Assembly (NCBI RefSeq): GCF_018141445.1
Contig: NZ_CP058649.1
Coordinates: 2,809,001-2,873,000 of the forward strand
Direction: 5' to 3'
From: Vallitalea pronyensis
Lineage (GTDB): Bacteria; Bacillota; Clostridia; Lachnospirales; Vallitaleaceae
DNA length: 64,000 bases
Position numbers and translations under genes: made by a program. The notes below the pieces were generated by a model. The model had not been told where the DNA came from and did no database searches. It saw only the letters and a list, made by a program, of their open reading frames with translations. Positions 54,800 through 63,971 of the stretch are shown in pieces (positions within the stretch are counted from its first letter, which is position 1; each line of letters opens with the position of its first letter).

Positions 54800-56059
54800 C
54801 TATAAAATAATAACAGGTTGGGTATAGTCGGTTTTAATGGATGTGCCGTATTTGTTACCCAGTGCAATATTATAGAGGTCAGTCGCTTTCATTTCATCTT
54901 CTAACATCCGCAGCTGAAGATTATCAAGAGAAGGGATACTATCAGCTACATTGGATATAATGGGTAATGTGGCATGACGTTTTAATCGCTTGAGTAAATC
55001 CCCATTATTTTTCTTAAAACCAAGAAGCTTAATGTATTGCACATAACCTCTATCCACAAATGCTTGGAAATCTTTTTTGGTAAGGCCTAATAAAATATGC
55101 AACAAGGTCCGTTGAATCCTGGATATAGGATAACGCTTGGTACGGGTATAATCAACGATATAGCTAATGGGCTGATAACAACTAACTGCTTTTTTAAATC
55201 GGTTTTCAATACCTTCACTAACATCCATATAGGATTCAAGCAAGCTGGATGTGGCATTTTTTAATTGATAATTCATCATTGTAGAAAAATCATCATAATC
55301 CATAGGAGCAATACATCCATCAATGGCTTCTGCCAAATACCTTAAAGCTTTTTTGGGCATACAATGGGTAAGATGGCTAATGTCAGGTTGATTTACTAAT
55401 GATTGTCGTATTGCTGTTGCAGAGGATAAACACATCTGAAGATCATCTGCATGATAAGATGAGCCGATACGTTTAATGGTATATGGTTTAATGGGACTAC
55501 GGAGTTTTTGCAAGGCTTTTAAGTACTCGATGCCCAGTATATTATTAGGTGAGCCAATTAAGTCAATCAATGTATCTTTGTCTATATCTAAGTCTTCTTG
55601 ATGAGTGAGATAATGAATAAGTGCATTTGCTCTAGCTGTTACAAAGCTATTTCCTTGTTGGAGGAATTGGTTTAACTTTTCCTTAAAAAGTGGTGGTTCA
55701 TGGCATAAGATAGACGCTATCTGCCCAAGAATATGGGGGTCACCTATTTCACTGCCAAAACATAGGCAATCAACCATGCCAAGATCATGTAATACTTTTA
55801 CAGATGCATAAGCAAAGAACTCAGCACTGGAAGTTGAAAAGTGTACGGGGAGTTCAATGACCAGGTCCGCACCGCATGAAAGTGCCATTTTTGTTCTCGT
55901 CCATTTATCAACAAGCGCAGGCTGCCCACGTTGTACAAAATGACCGCTCATAATGATGACACATTGGTCCGCACCTGTGATGCGTTTAGCTTCTTCCAAT
56001 TGATACTGATGACCGTTATGAAAAGGATTATATTCAGCAATAATGCCAACTGTACTCAA
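54800..56059 (-). CDS. tmcAL: tRNA(Met) cytidine acetate ligase TmcAL
   Basis: The 419-residue protein (formerly YlbM) makes N4-acetylcytidine at the wobble position of elongator tRNA(Met), using acetate and ATP. The nucleotidyltransferase motif VGIIAEYNPFHNGHQYQLEEAK opens the protein and MSGHFVQRGQPALVDKWTR follows; GSSYHADD lies later. The start is TTG at 56057-56059 on the minus strand, after a TAGGTG site. It uses free acetate, and its neighbours pta-ackA on the other side produce acetate, an apt pairing. ylbJ follows in the same direction. Confidence 0.92.
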   Translation of the reverse strand: MSTVGIIAEYNPFHNGHQYQLEEAKRITGADQCVIIMSGHFVQRGQPALVDKWTRTKMALSCGADLVIELPVHFSTSSAEFFAYASVKVLHDLGMVDCLCFGSEIGDPHILGQIASILCHEPPLFKEKLNQFLQQGNSFVTARANALIHYLTHQEDLDIDKDTLIDLIGSPNNILGIEYLKALQKLRSPIKPYTIKRIGSSYHADDLQMCLSSATAIRQSLVNQPDISHLTHCMPKKALRYLAEAIDGCIAPMDYDDFSTMMNYQLKNATSSLLESYMDVSEGIENRFKKAVSCYQPISYIVDYTRTKRYPISRIQRTLLHILLGLTKKDFQAFVDRGYVQYIKLLGFKKNNGDLLKRLKRHATLPIISNVADSIPSLDNLQLRMLEDEMKATDLYNIALGNKYGTSIKTDYTQPVIIL

Positions 56060-56242
56060 TATATAACACCTACTATCTATAAAAAAATTCGGGATTGATG
56101 CACAATCTCACCATGTATGACTTAATATTAAAGTATAATATCTATTTAATCAAGGGATAAATGAAAAACCGTAATAACATAAAAGGTTTTTGACAAAAAT
56201 AGTAAAAAAAGCAAAAAAAATATTAAAAAAATTAAAAAAAAC

Positions 56243-56272
56243 ATTGTATACAATAAACATTGATATTATAAT
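56243..56272 (+). promoter_or_regulatory. pta-ackA promoter with overlapping operator palindrome
   Basis: TTGTAT (56244-56249) and TATAAT (56267-56272) are 17 bases apart. ATTGTATACAAT (56243-56254), a perfect 12-bp palindrome, covers the -35 box and is identical to the site at 20142-20153 before citrate synthase. A bound regulator would block polymerase. Confidence 0.65.
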
Positions 56273-56340
56273 AGAGTTAAAGAGGAAAGTTTATACCACC
56301 TAGATTATTTTTGTTGAGGTTTTGAAAGGAGATTATTAAG

Positions 56341-57336
56341 TTGAGTTTTATAAACAGCATTAAGGAAAGAGCAAGACAAGCAAAAAAAACAATTGTATTA
56401 CCTGAGTCCTTAGAAAGAAGAACCTTAGAAGCTACAGCACAGATTATCAAAGAAGATATTGCGGATGTCATCTTAGTTGGCAACAAAGAGGACATTGAGA
56501 AAGCAGGAGAAGGTCTGGAGATTTCTAAGGCTATTTTTGTTGATCCCATGTCCTTTGAAAAAATGAATGCTTACATTGATTTATTAGTAGAACTGCGTAG
56601 CAAGAAAGGGATGACAAGAGAAAAAGCAGAAGATATTCTTAAATCGGACCCTCTTTATTTGGGTGTGATGATGGTAAAAGACGGTATGGCAGATGGTATG
56701 GTAGCAGGTGCCATTCATTCAACGGCTAACGTGCTTCGTCCATCCTTACAGATTTTAAAAACTGCTCCAGGTACGAAACTGGTATCGTCATTCTTTGTTA
56801 TGGTTGTACCTGACTGTACCTATGGTGCTAATGGCACATTCATATTCTCCGACTGTGGTTTAGTCCAGAATCCAAATGCAGAAGAATTAGCATCTATTGC
56901 ATTAAGTTCAGCCAAATCATTTGAAAATCTAGTGGCTGAAGAAGCCGTAGTTGGCATGCTGTCCCATTCTACAAAAGGAAGTGCAAAACACCCTGATGTG
57001 GATAAAGTACTGGAAGCTACACGTTTAGCAAAAGAGCAGAACCCTGATGTGAAATTAGATGGCGAATTTCAATTAGATGCTGCAATTGTACCAAGTGTAG
57101 GTGCTTCTAAGGCTCCCGAAAGTAAAGTAGCTGGAAAAGTTAATGTTCTTGTTTTTCCAGACCTTGATGCAGGTAATATTGGTTATAAATTAACACAAAG
57201 ACTAGCAAAAGCGGATGCTTATGGTCCAGTAACGCAAGGTATTGCTAAGCCTGTTAATGACTTGTCAAGAGGCTGTACAGCAGAAGATATTGTAGGTGTT
57301 GTTGCGATAACAGCGGTACAAGCTCAGAATCAATAA
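56341..57336 (+). CDS. pta: Phosphate acetyltransferase
   Basis: The 331-residue enzyme converts acetyl-CoA and phosphate to acetyl phosphate and CoA. It is the short form, without an N-terminal regulatory domain, with KTIVLPESLERRTLEA at the start and FPDLDAGNIGYKLTQRL and GPVTQGIAKPVNDLSRG near the end. The start is TTG 56341, behind AAAGGAG. It lies 126 bases before ackA, which completes the route from acetyl-CoA to acetate and ATP. Confidence 0.95.
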   Translation: MSFINSIKERARQAKKTIVLPESLERRTLEATAQIIKEDIADVILVGNKEDIEKAGEGLEISKAIFVDPMSFEKMNAYIDLLVELRSKKGMTREKAEDILKSDPLYLGVMMVKDGMADGMVAGAIHSTANVLRPSLQILKTAPGTKLVSSFFVMVVPDCTYGANGTFIFSDCGLVQNPNAEELASIALSSAKSFENLVAEEAVVGMLSHSTKGSAKHPDVDKVLEATRLAKEQNPDVKLDGEFQLDAAIVPSVGASKAPESKVAGKVNVLVFPDLDAGNIGYKLTQRLAKADAYGPVTQGIAKPVNDLSRGCTAEDIVGVVAITAVQAQNQ

Positions 57337-57462
57337 TCTGTAAATCACATGTGTAATCGTACATGAAATGGCGTTAGTTAATTATCCGTAGTAGAAGTAG
57401 ATATAAAACGTTACTTGAATAGTAAGTCAAGTAACAATAAAATGGCAGAGGAGACAAGGAAA

Positions 57463-58653
57463 TTGAATATTTTAGTATTAAACTGTGGAAGTTCATCACT
57501 TAAGTATCAATTAATTAATATGGAGGAAAAGAAAGTATTGGCAAAAGGTATCTGTGAGCGAATCGGTATCAATGATTCACAGATTAAACATACACCTATT
57601 GGTAAAGAGGCTGTTATTATCAAAGGGGATATGCCAGACCACAAGAATGCAGTACAGTATGTGATTGATGCACTCGTGTCCAAAGAACATGGTGTTATTG
57701 ACAGTATGGATGCAATTAATGCAGTGGGTCATCGTATTGTGCACGGTGGTGAAGAATTTGCTAGCTCAACAGTGATTACAGATGAGGTTATTGAAGCTGT
57801 TAAAACATGTTCAGACTTAGCACCTTTACATAACCCAGCAAACTTAATTGGTATTGATGCATGTAAGCAAATCATGCCAAATATCCCAATGGTAGGTGTA
57901 TTCGATACAGCTTTCCATCAAACCATGCCTAAAAAATCATATCTATATGCTTTACCTTATGCATATTATAGAAAATATAAATTAAGAAGATACGGTTTCC
58001 ATGGTACGTCTCACAAATATGTGGCTTATCGTGCAGCAGAATTCCTTAATCGGGATATAAAGGACATGAAAATTGTCGTATGTCACTTAGGTAATGGTGC
58101 CAGTGTATGCGCTGTTGATGGTGGCAAGTCTGTTGACACAAGTATGGGTCTAACACCTCTTGAAGGTCTTGTAATGGGTACACGTTCTGGTGACATTGAT
58201 CCAGCCATTCTTCAATTCCTAGCAGAAAAAGAAAATAAAACCCTGGAAGAAGTAACATCCGTTTTAAATAAAGAGTCGGGTGTTCTTGGTATTTCTGAAA
58301 TCTCCAGTGACTTTAGAGATTTAGAGAATGCCATAGCACAGGGGGACAAAAAAGCAGCATTAACCATGAATGTATTCTGCTATCGTGTAGCAAAATATGT
58401 GGGTGCTTATGCTGCTGCTATGAATGGCATAGATGCCGTTGTATTTACGGCTGGTCTTGGTGAAAACAATGGCGCAGTTAGAAGTGAAATCTGTTCTTAT
58501 CTTACATTCTTAGGCGTCAATGTAGACGAAGAAGCCAACAAGTGTCGCAGTATTGAAAGAGATTTCTCTCATGAAGACGCAAGAGTACGTACACTTGTTA
58601 TTCCAACGGATGAAGAGATGATGATTGCTCGTGAAACAGCTAAATTACTATAA
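57463..58653 (+). CDS. ackA: Acetate kinase
   Basis: The 396-residue kinase makes ATP and acetate from acetyl phosphate and ADP. The start is placed at TTG 57463, nine bases after AGAGGAG, because this gives the family N-terminus MNILVLNCGSSSLKYQLI and the usual length; a frame open from 57415 adds sixteen residues without a ribosome site of its own. The RRYGFHGTSHKYVA motif, HLGNGASVCAVDGGKS and the TAGLGENN region are present. With pta it forms the main fermentative ATP pathway. Confidence 0.95.
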   Translation: MNILVLNCGSSSLKYQLINMEEKKVLAKGICERIGINDSQIKHTPIGKEAVIIKGDMPDHKNAVQYVIDALVSKEHGVIDSMDAINAVGHRIVHGGEEFASSTVITDEVIEAVKTCSDLAPLHNPANLIGIDACKQIMPNIPMVGVFDTAFHQTMPKKSYLYALPYAYYRKYKLRRYGFHGTSHKYVAYRAAEFLNRDIKDMKIVVCHLGNGASVCAVDGGKSVDTSMGLTPLEGLVMGTRSGDIDPAILQFLAEKENKTLEEVTSVLNKESGVLGISEISSDFRDLENAIAQGDKKAALTMNVFCYRVAKYVGAYAAAMNGIDAVVFTAGLGENNGAVRSEICSYLTFLGVNVDEEANKCRSIERDFSHEDARVRTLVIPTDEEMMIARETAKLL

Positions 58654-58775
58654 ATAATCAATTTCTTAGTTAGGCTATGATTATTTAGATAATCATTTGT
58701 ATGACTTGTATAAGAGCAAATATAATTGAATGGCTATAGAACAATAGAAGAGATATGACAATTGTCATGTGTAAA

Positions 58776-58815
58776 AAAGTATTTTCCTCACTACCAAGAG
58801 GGAGATACTTTTTTT
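58776..58815 (+). terminator. Terminator after ackA
   Basis: AAAGTATTTTCCTC pairs with GAGGGAGATACTTT (G-T pairs included) around an 8-base loop, then a seven-T run. A perfect 14-bp palindrome, ATGACAATTGTCAT, lies just before it at 58755-58768. Confidence 0.8.
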
Positions 58816-58931
58816 ATAATGTCATTATAACCTAATATGTCTTCGTTAAAGTGTTTGGTTTTTGCGATGTTTATGACATATAGAAGTTTGCGTAGTTATG
58901 GCATAGTTAATATAAGAAAGGAATGAACGTG

Positions 58932-59861
58932 ATGTATGTGGTAGAAACCCATGATTTAATTAAGCGATATGGTCAAGATATTGCTCTTGATCATGTAAAC
59001 GTGAACATAGAGGAAGGTAAGATTATTGGTTTGTTAGGACCTAATGGAGCTGGTAAATCCACATTTATCAACACCATATCGTCCATTATACCTTATGATT
59101 CCGGTCATGTTCAGTTATTTGGAAAAGACATGAGAAAACACTTGAAAGCATTAAAAAAATATATTGGTATCGTACCCCAAGAATTATCCGTCTATTATGA
59201 TATTAGTGCCTACGATAATGTTTCTTTTTTTGCATCCTTATTTGGTTTTCGAGGCAATGAGCTCAAAGAGCAAGTAAAACAAGCCATGATGTTTACCAAC
59301 TTATGGGATAGGCGAAAAGATAAACCCAAAAAATTCTCAGGTGGTATGAAAAGAAGATTAAATATTGCTTGTGCAATTGCTCATCGGCCTCGGCTTATCA
59401 TTATGGATGAACCAACAGTGGGTGTTGACCCTCAATCTAGAAATCATATACTAGAATCTGTTCGTTACCTTAATCAGCAGGGAACAACCATTATCTATAC
59501 AACTCATTATATGGAAGAGGTAGAAGCCCTGTGTCATCACGTAGAAATCATGGATAAAGGGAAAATCATCGTAGGAGGTACCCTTCATCAGTTAAAAAAT
59601 ATGATTTCGGATGATCATACTATACAGATTGAATTATCGGCGTCTAATTATACCCTTGTTGAAGCCATTAAAAAAATAGGTGGTATTAAAGAAGTGACGA
59701 TGGATCATCATATATTGACCATTATCTCCCAACACAAAAATATTGAAGCCATTGTTGCCACCGTGCAAGCAAGTGGAGGGTCCATTGAGGGTATTCACAT
59801 GAAGCAATCCAGTCTTGAGGATGTTTTTTTAACGTTGACAGGAAGAACATTAAGAGATTAG
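58932..59861 (+). CDS. ABC transporter ATP-binding protein (drug-efflux type, LnrL-like)
   Basis: The 309-residue ATPase shows Walker A GPNGAGKST, the signature FSGGMKRR, Walker B LIIMDEPTVGVDP and the switch THYMEE. The C-terminal 80 residues form the extra domain seen in DrrA/NatA-type drug exporters. The start is ATG 58932, nine bases after AAAGGA; ATG 58923 touches that site. It leads a five-gene run with two permeases, a histidine kinase and a response regulator, the same gene content as the Bacillus linearmycin-resistance locus. Confidence 0.92.
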   Translation: MYVVETHDLIKRYGQDIALDHVNVNIEEGKIIGLLGPNGAGKSTFINTISSIIPYDSGHVQLFGKDMRKHLKALKKYIGIVPQELSVYYDISAYDNVSFFASLFGFRGNELKEQVKQAMMFTNLWDRRKDKPKKFSGGMKRRLNIACAIAHRPRLIIMDEPTVGVDPQSRNHILESVRYLNQQGTTIIYTTHYMEEVEALCHHVEIMDKGKIIVGGTLHQLKNMISDDHTIQIELSASNYTLVEAIKKIGGIKEVTMDHHILTIISQHKNIEAIVATVQASGGSIEGIHMKQSSLEDVFLTLTGRTLRD

Positions 59862-59872
59862 GGGGGAGACTT

Positions 59873-60973
59873 ATGTTTGCTGTGTTTCGATTAACATTAA
59901 AAAGGAATATGCGAATGGTACCATTTACGTTTTTTTTAATTCTATTAACCTTAGTATTAATCTATGTTATTGGTAATGCTTTGGAAGAAAGACAAGAGAC
60001 AGGAGTTATATACCATGAAAAAATTGCATTGCTGAATGCATTAGATGGTCATTATGGTGAAATGTTGGACCAGTTAATGGAGGACGAAACATTTGGTGAT
60101 GTGTTTCATGTCATGAACATGGAAAACATAGAAGAAGGGTTACAAGGCATTGAAGATAGGAAGTTTGAGACATTTATACATGCTGTTAAGGAGGGGAGTC
60201 AAAATGTATTGACGATCTATTCCATTAACCCTTTGTCTCCAATGGGAAGCATTGTATCAACCTTTGCTGAAACATCTAATTTTAAGCTTAATGCCCATAT
60301 TAGGGGAGAACAATGGGAGAAGGAGAACCCAAAAAGTATGTTAGTGAAAGAGCAAAGCCATGGGGGTACACCCATAGGTATTGATTATTACTGTGTACAA
60401 ACGCTTTTGCAGATGTTGGTATTAGGGGGCATAGTAGGTGTGTTTTCAATGCTTGAAGATGTAGACAAAAATACCTATATACGTCTTAAAAGTTCTCCTG
60501 TCACAGAAATACGTATCATGATTGCCAGATTAGCAGCGAACATCTGTTATTTGTTTACAATAGCGGTGATGATTATTGGGCTTTCAGCCTTTCTATTTGG
60601 TGCCAATTGGTCTGGAAATTATGGCATCATAGCAATAGCCATTCTTTTACACGTGACCATTGTGACAGGCCTAGGTATGTTTGTAGGCTTAGTATCGAAA
60701 TCAATAAGTGTTTCTATTGGCATCATGATTATCTTTCAAATTATTTTTTCTAAGTTATCAGGAGCATTTGGACCAGACCCAACCACTGGGATATTGTCTT
60801 ACATGTCCCCAAATGTCCATGCAAAAAACCTGTTGTATGGGACCATCTATCAAGGAAGTCATGGTTTAATGATAGAATCCATGGTTGCTTTAATCATTAT
60901 ATTATTGGTTATCTTCGTTTCATTTTGTATGGTATATGGATGGAATAGGAGGGAAAATTATGGTTGTTTATAA
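59873..60973 (+). CDS. ABC-2 type permease, first subunit
   Basis: The 366-residue protein has one N-terminal membrane segment (about 15-37), a loop of about 130 residues outside the membrane, and five further segments from about 180 to 360, the ABC-2 layout. It likely pairs with the second permease to form the pore. AGGGGGGAG precedes the ATG. Its end overlaps the next permease gene by 14 bases. Confidence 0.88.
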   Translation: MFAVFRLTLKRNMRMVPFTFFLILLTLVLIYVIGNALEERQETGVIYHEKIALLNALDGHYGEMLDQLMEDETFGDVFHVMNMENIEEGLQGIEDRKFETFIHAVKEGSQNVLTIYSINPLSPMGSIVSTFAETSNFKLNAHIRGEQWEKENPKSMLVKEQSHGGTPIGIDYYCVQTLLQMLVLGGIVGVFSMLEDVDKNTYIRLKSSPVTEIRIMIARLAANICYLFTIAVMIIGLSAFLFGANWSGNYGIIAIAILLHVTIVTGLGMFVGLVSKSISVSIGIMIIFQIIFSKLSGAFGPDPTTGILSYMSPNVHAKNLLYGTIYQGSHGLMIESMVALIIILLVIFVSFCMVYGWNRRENYGCL

Positions 60974-62051
60974 GAACAATATAAAACGTTTATTCACAAA
61001 CAAGGCTAGGCTTTTTATTATTTTTGTTCTACCCCTTTTATTTTGTGTACTATTCTTAAGTGATAGTAACGAAATCACAGTGAAGATGGCAGTAACGGAT
61101 GATGATCAGACTAAAGTAACAAGGGATTTAATCAAAGCACTAAGCAAGCATAACAGCATAGTGGAGCAAAAGGAAGATACCATCAACGATTTATTAATTA
61201 TAGGTGCTTTGGATTATGCCATCACCATAGAGGAAGGCTTTACAGAGCGTTTGTTACAAGGAGAAGAAGTGCATATAAACGAACATTACTTTATCGATTC
61301 TGGAAAGATTCAACCGGTTAGAATATATATCAATAACTATATGGATAATATACAGCAAACCATTGCAAACGCAAGTAATAAGGATGATGTATACCATCGT
61401 TTGGATAACCAAAAGGCTTATTTCAGGGTTCATCAAGAGACCCAATATAAAAAATCCCCTGAAGAAGCTGTTGCAGCCATTGGTATGATGTTACAGTTTA
61501 TATTATTCATGTCCGTCGTAACAACCGCATTACTCCTCATTGATAAAGAGAAAAAAACCATCTTACGTATCATGACATCCAATATGTCAAAGATGAGATA
61601 CATGGCGGAAAATCTACTAAGTTTTATTACCATTGCTATGATTCAAATCCTATTTATCTTTGGCGTTTATATAGGGATAATGGGTTTTCACTTTGATGAG
61701 CTAAGTTATACATTAATACTTATATCTCTTTTTGCAGTCGTAGCCATGACCTTTAGTATGCTCATTGTATCCATGGTAAAGCGAGAGATAATCGCCTATG
61801 GTGTTATTTTATTTAGTGCAACCCCACTGGTGATGATTGGGGGAGGGTATTTTGATCCGGCTATGATGTCTGATGGTTTACAAAAAGTGGCTAAGTTTGT
61901 TCCCACAACTTGGGTAATGGATGGGGCTAGAGACCTACTCATCCATTATGATACCAGCAAAATCTTTAACAACTATGCTGTTCTCTTGACATTTGCAATA
62001 ACATTTTTTATGATGAGTATAATAGCTTATCGTAAAAATACCATTTATTAG
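60960..62051 (+). CDS. ABC-2 type permease, second subunit
   Basis: The 363-residue protein repeats the same layout: a membrane segment at about 18-36, an external loop to about 175, then five segments with the ABC-2 motif FVPTTWVMDGARDLL near the end. The start is ATG 60960, six bases after AGGAGGG, inside the end of the previous gene. The overlap suggests equal amounts of the two permeases. Confidence 0.88.
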   Translation: MVVYKNNIKRLFTNKARLFIIFVLPLLFCVLFLSDSNEITVKMAVTDDDQTKVTRDLIKALSKHNSIVEQKEDTINDLLIIGALDYAITIEEGFTERLLQGEEVHINEHYFIDSGKIQPVRIYINNYMDNIQQTIANASNKDDVYHRLDNQKAYFRVHQETQYKKSPEEAVAAIGMMLQFILFMSVVTTALLLIDKEKKTILRIMTSNMSKMRYMAENLLSFITIAMIQILFIFGVYIGIMGFHFDELSYTLILISLFAVVAMTFSMLIVSMVKREIIAYGVILFSATPLVMIGGGYFDPAMMSDGLQKVAKFVPTTWVMDGARDLLIHYDTSKIFNNYAVLLTFAITFFMMSIIAYRKNTIY

Positions 62052-62088
62052 AACTGTTTAATTTGATGAAAGGTCAGGCGTTCATGTG

Positions 62089-63183
62089 ATGAAGTATATG
62101 GTAAAAGCTTTAATCATAGGGAGCATTGCATTTGAAATGGCTCAGGTGTCCATTACATCCATGGATATTATTTTCTTCCTGTTATTAATAACGGTCACTT
62201 TGTCTATGGAAGAAGTAGGTAGAAAGTGGCAAACATTGATTTTTTTGTTCGAGTGCATCATGATGATCTATATGTATGAAGGGTTGGGTTTTTCCAGTAC
62301 AGTTTTAACACTCATGATATTCGATAGTTTATATTTTGGATTTTATGTGGGCTTACTACCTGTTTTGTACATGATGCTTACGGGTTTACCCATGTTTTCA
62401 ATGATGCATCACATGCTACTATTTGTCATGACAGGAGCCACCGCATATGTATTGAAAAGAAGTAAGGCAAAAGAAATACGTGATAGAAGTATATTGGATA
62501 ATGAACGACGTGTCAGGTATGATTTGGAAGTGGTGCAACATGCCTTGATACAATCCAATAAAGAAATTGAGCGTTTAACGGAGGTAAAGGAAAGGAATCG
62601 TATCGCCAGAGATTTACATGATAACATAGGGCATAGTATGGCAGGTATGTTGATGCAATTACAAGCAGCAATAAAAATTCTTCATACCAATAAACCGAAG
62701 GCAGAAGGCATGTTATATGGGTGTGTAACGAAGCTTCAAACATCTTTGGAAACCATACGGGATACGGTGCATAATATGTATCACGTTAAACGTGTGACTA
62801 TGGATACCCTTAAAAGGATAATAGACCAATATACCTATTGTACAATTGATGCCACCTACGGAGGAAATTTCCTGCATATCCCTGAGAATCATTTTAAAGT
62901 ATTAAGCTTTGTACTAAAAGAAGCTCTTACCAATGTGAGTAAACATTCAGGTGCTTCTCATGTACAGGTACATATGACCAATACTGGCAAGCTTCTTAGA
63001 ATGCAAATAAAGGATAATGGTAAAGGCTATCAGGGTACAGCAGGAGGTGTTGGCTTAAGAATTATGAGAGAGCGGATTGAACAATTGGATGGATATTTTA
63101 GTATTGATGGTGAAAATGGCACACGCATTGTATGTGTTATACCCGTAAGAACGGAGAATGAACATGAGAATTATGATAGTTGA
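62089..63183 (+). CDS. Sensor histidine kinase, NarL/DesK type
   Basis: The 364-residue kinase has four or five membrane helices (residues 5-120) with almost no external loop, so it probably senses within the membrane, as expected for antibiotic- or lipid-sensing kinases. A coiled coil leads to the HisKA_3 motif RNRIARDLHDNIGHSMAG, with His177 as the phosphorylation site, and to an ATPase domain with EALTNVSKHSGA and DNGKGYQG. The ribosome site is weak. It overlaps its response regulator gene by 20 bases. Confidence 0.93.
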   Translation: MKYMVKALIIGSIAFEMAQVSITSMDIIFFLLLITVTLSMEEVGRKWQTLIFLFECIMMIYMYEGLGFSSTVLTLMIFDSLYFGFYVGLLPVLYMMLTGLPMFSMMHHMLLFVMTGATAYVLKRSKAKEIRDRSILDNERRVRYDLEVVQHALIQSNKEIERLTEVKERNRIARDLHDNIGHSMAGMLMQLQAAIKILHTNKPKAEGMLYGCVTKLQTSLETIRDTVHNMYHVKRVTMDTLKRIIDQYTYCTIDATYGGNFLHIPENHFKVLSFVLKEALTNVSKHSGASHVQVHMTNTGKLLRMQIKDNGKGYQGTAGGVGLRIMRERIEQLDGYFSIDGENGTRIVCVIPVRTENEHENYDS

Positions 63184-63802
63184 TGATGATACACTGGTTA
63201 GTGATGGTCTAAAAATTCTAATAGAAACAGAAGAGGATATGGAAGTGGTAGGCGTTGCAGCTAATGGTAGAGAAGCTTTTGAACAATGCGCTACTCAAAC
63301 ACCAGATATTGTCTTAATGGATGTTCGAATGCCATTGGTTGATGGCATTGAAGGCACCAAGATGATTAAAGAAAAGTTTCCTCATATAAAAGTTCTTGTG
63401 CTGACGACATTTAAGGATGAGGCTTATATTATTGAAGCCATTAAAAACGGTGCAGAAGGTTATTTATTAAAAAATCAATCAGCGGATGTCATCATTGAAA
63501 GTATAAGAACCTTAAATAAAGGTACTTTTGTGTGTGAAAAAGGGATTATGGATGTATTCAAGAGCATGATTCACCAAAAGCCTAAGCAGCAGCTAGATGC
63601 CTTAGATCAGTATGGTCTGAGTGCAAGAGAGATAGAGATTCTAGCCCTCATAGCAAAAGGATTAAGCAATAAGGAAATTGGCGAGATGCTCTATATCGGT
63701 ACAGGAACGGTTAGAAATTATATTACATCCATTCTTGATAAATTACAATTAAGGGACAGAACACAATTGGCTATATTGTACCTAAAACTACATGGCCACT
63801 GA
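63164..63802 (+). CDS. NarL/LuxR-type response regulator
   Basis: The 212-residue regulator has a receiver domain with the acidic pocket at D7-D9 and phosphorylation site D53 (LMDVRMP), the switch threonine in LTTF and lysine in LLKNQ, then a LuxR helix-turn-helix (LSAREIEILALIAKGLSNKEI). The start is ATG 63164, six bases after GGAGA. It probably activates the upstream ABC genes in response to its cognate kinase. Confidence 0.95.
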   Translation: MRIMIVDDDTLVSDGLKILIETEEDMEVVGVAANGREAFEQCATQTPDIVLMDVRMPLVDGIEGTKMIKEKFPHIKVLVLTTFKDEAYIIEAIKNGAEGYLLKNQSADVIIESIRTLNKGTFVCEKGIMDVFKSMIHQKPKQQLDALDQYGLSAREIEILALIAKGLSNKEIGEMLYIGTGTVRNYITSILDKLQLRDRTQLAILYLKLHGH

Positions 63803-63942
63803 CGTGTCTTTTGTATAAAGCAAATAACATGATAAGCATACATTTATAAGAAAAGATAGTCTATGACTTATTTCGCCAGATAATTATGAATGCATGCAGA
63901 TGTTGTAAAGGCCTATAAAGTATCCTATTTTTGCTAAAAGCG

Positions 63943-63971
63943 TTGACAAAAGTATGATTGATATGTATAAT
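63943..63971 (+). promoter_or_regulatory. Perfect consensus sigma-A promoter at the window edge
   Basis: TTGACA (63943-63948) and TATAAT (63966-63971) with the ideal 17-base spacing point to a strongly expressed gene that begins beyond the window. Confidence 0.75.
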
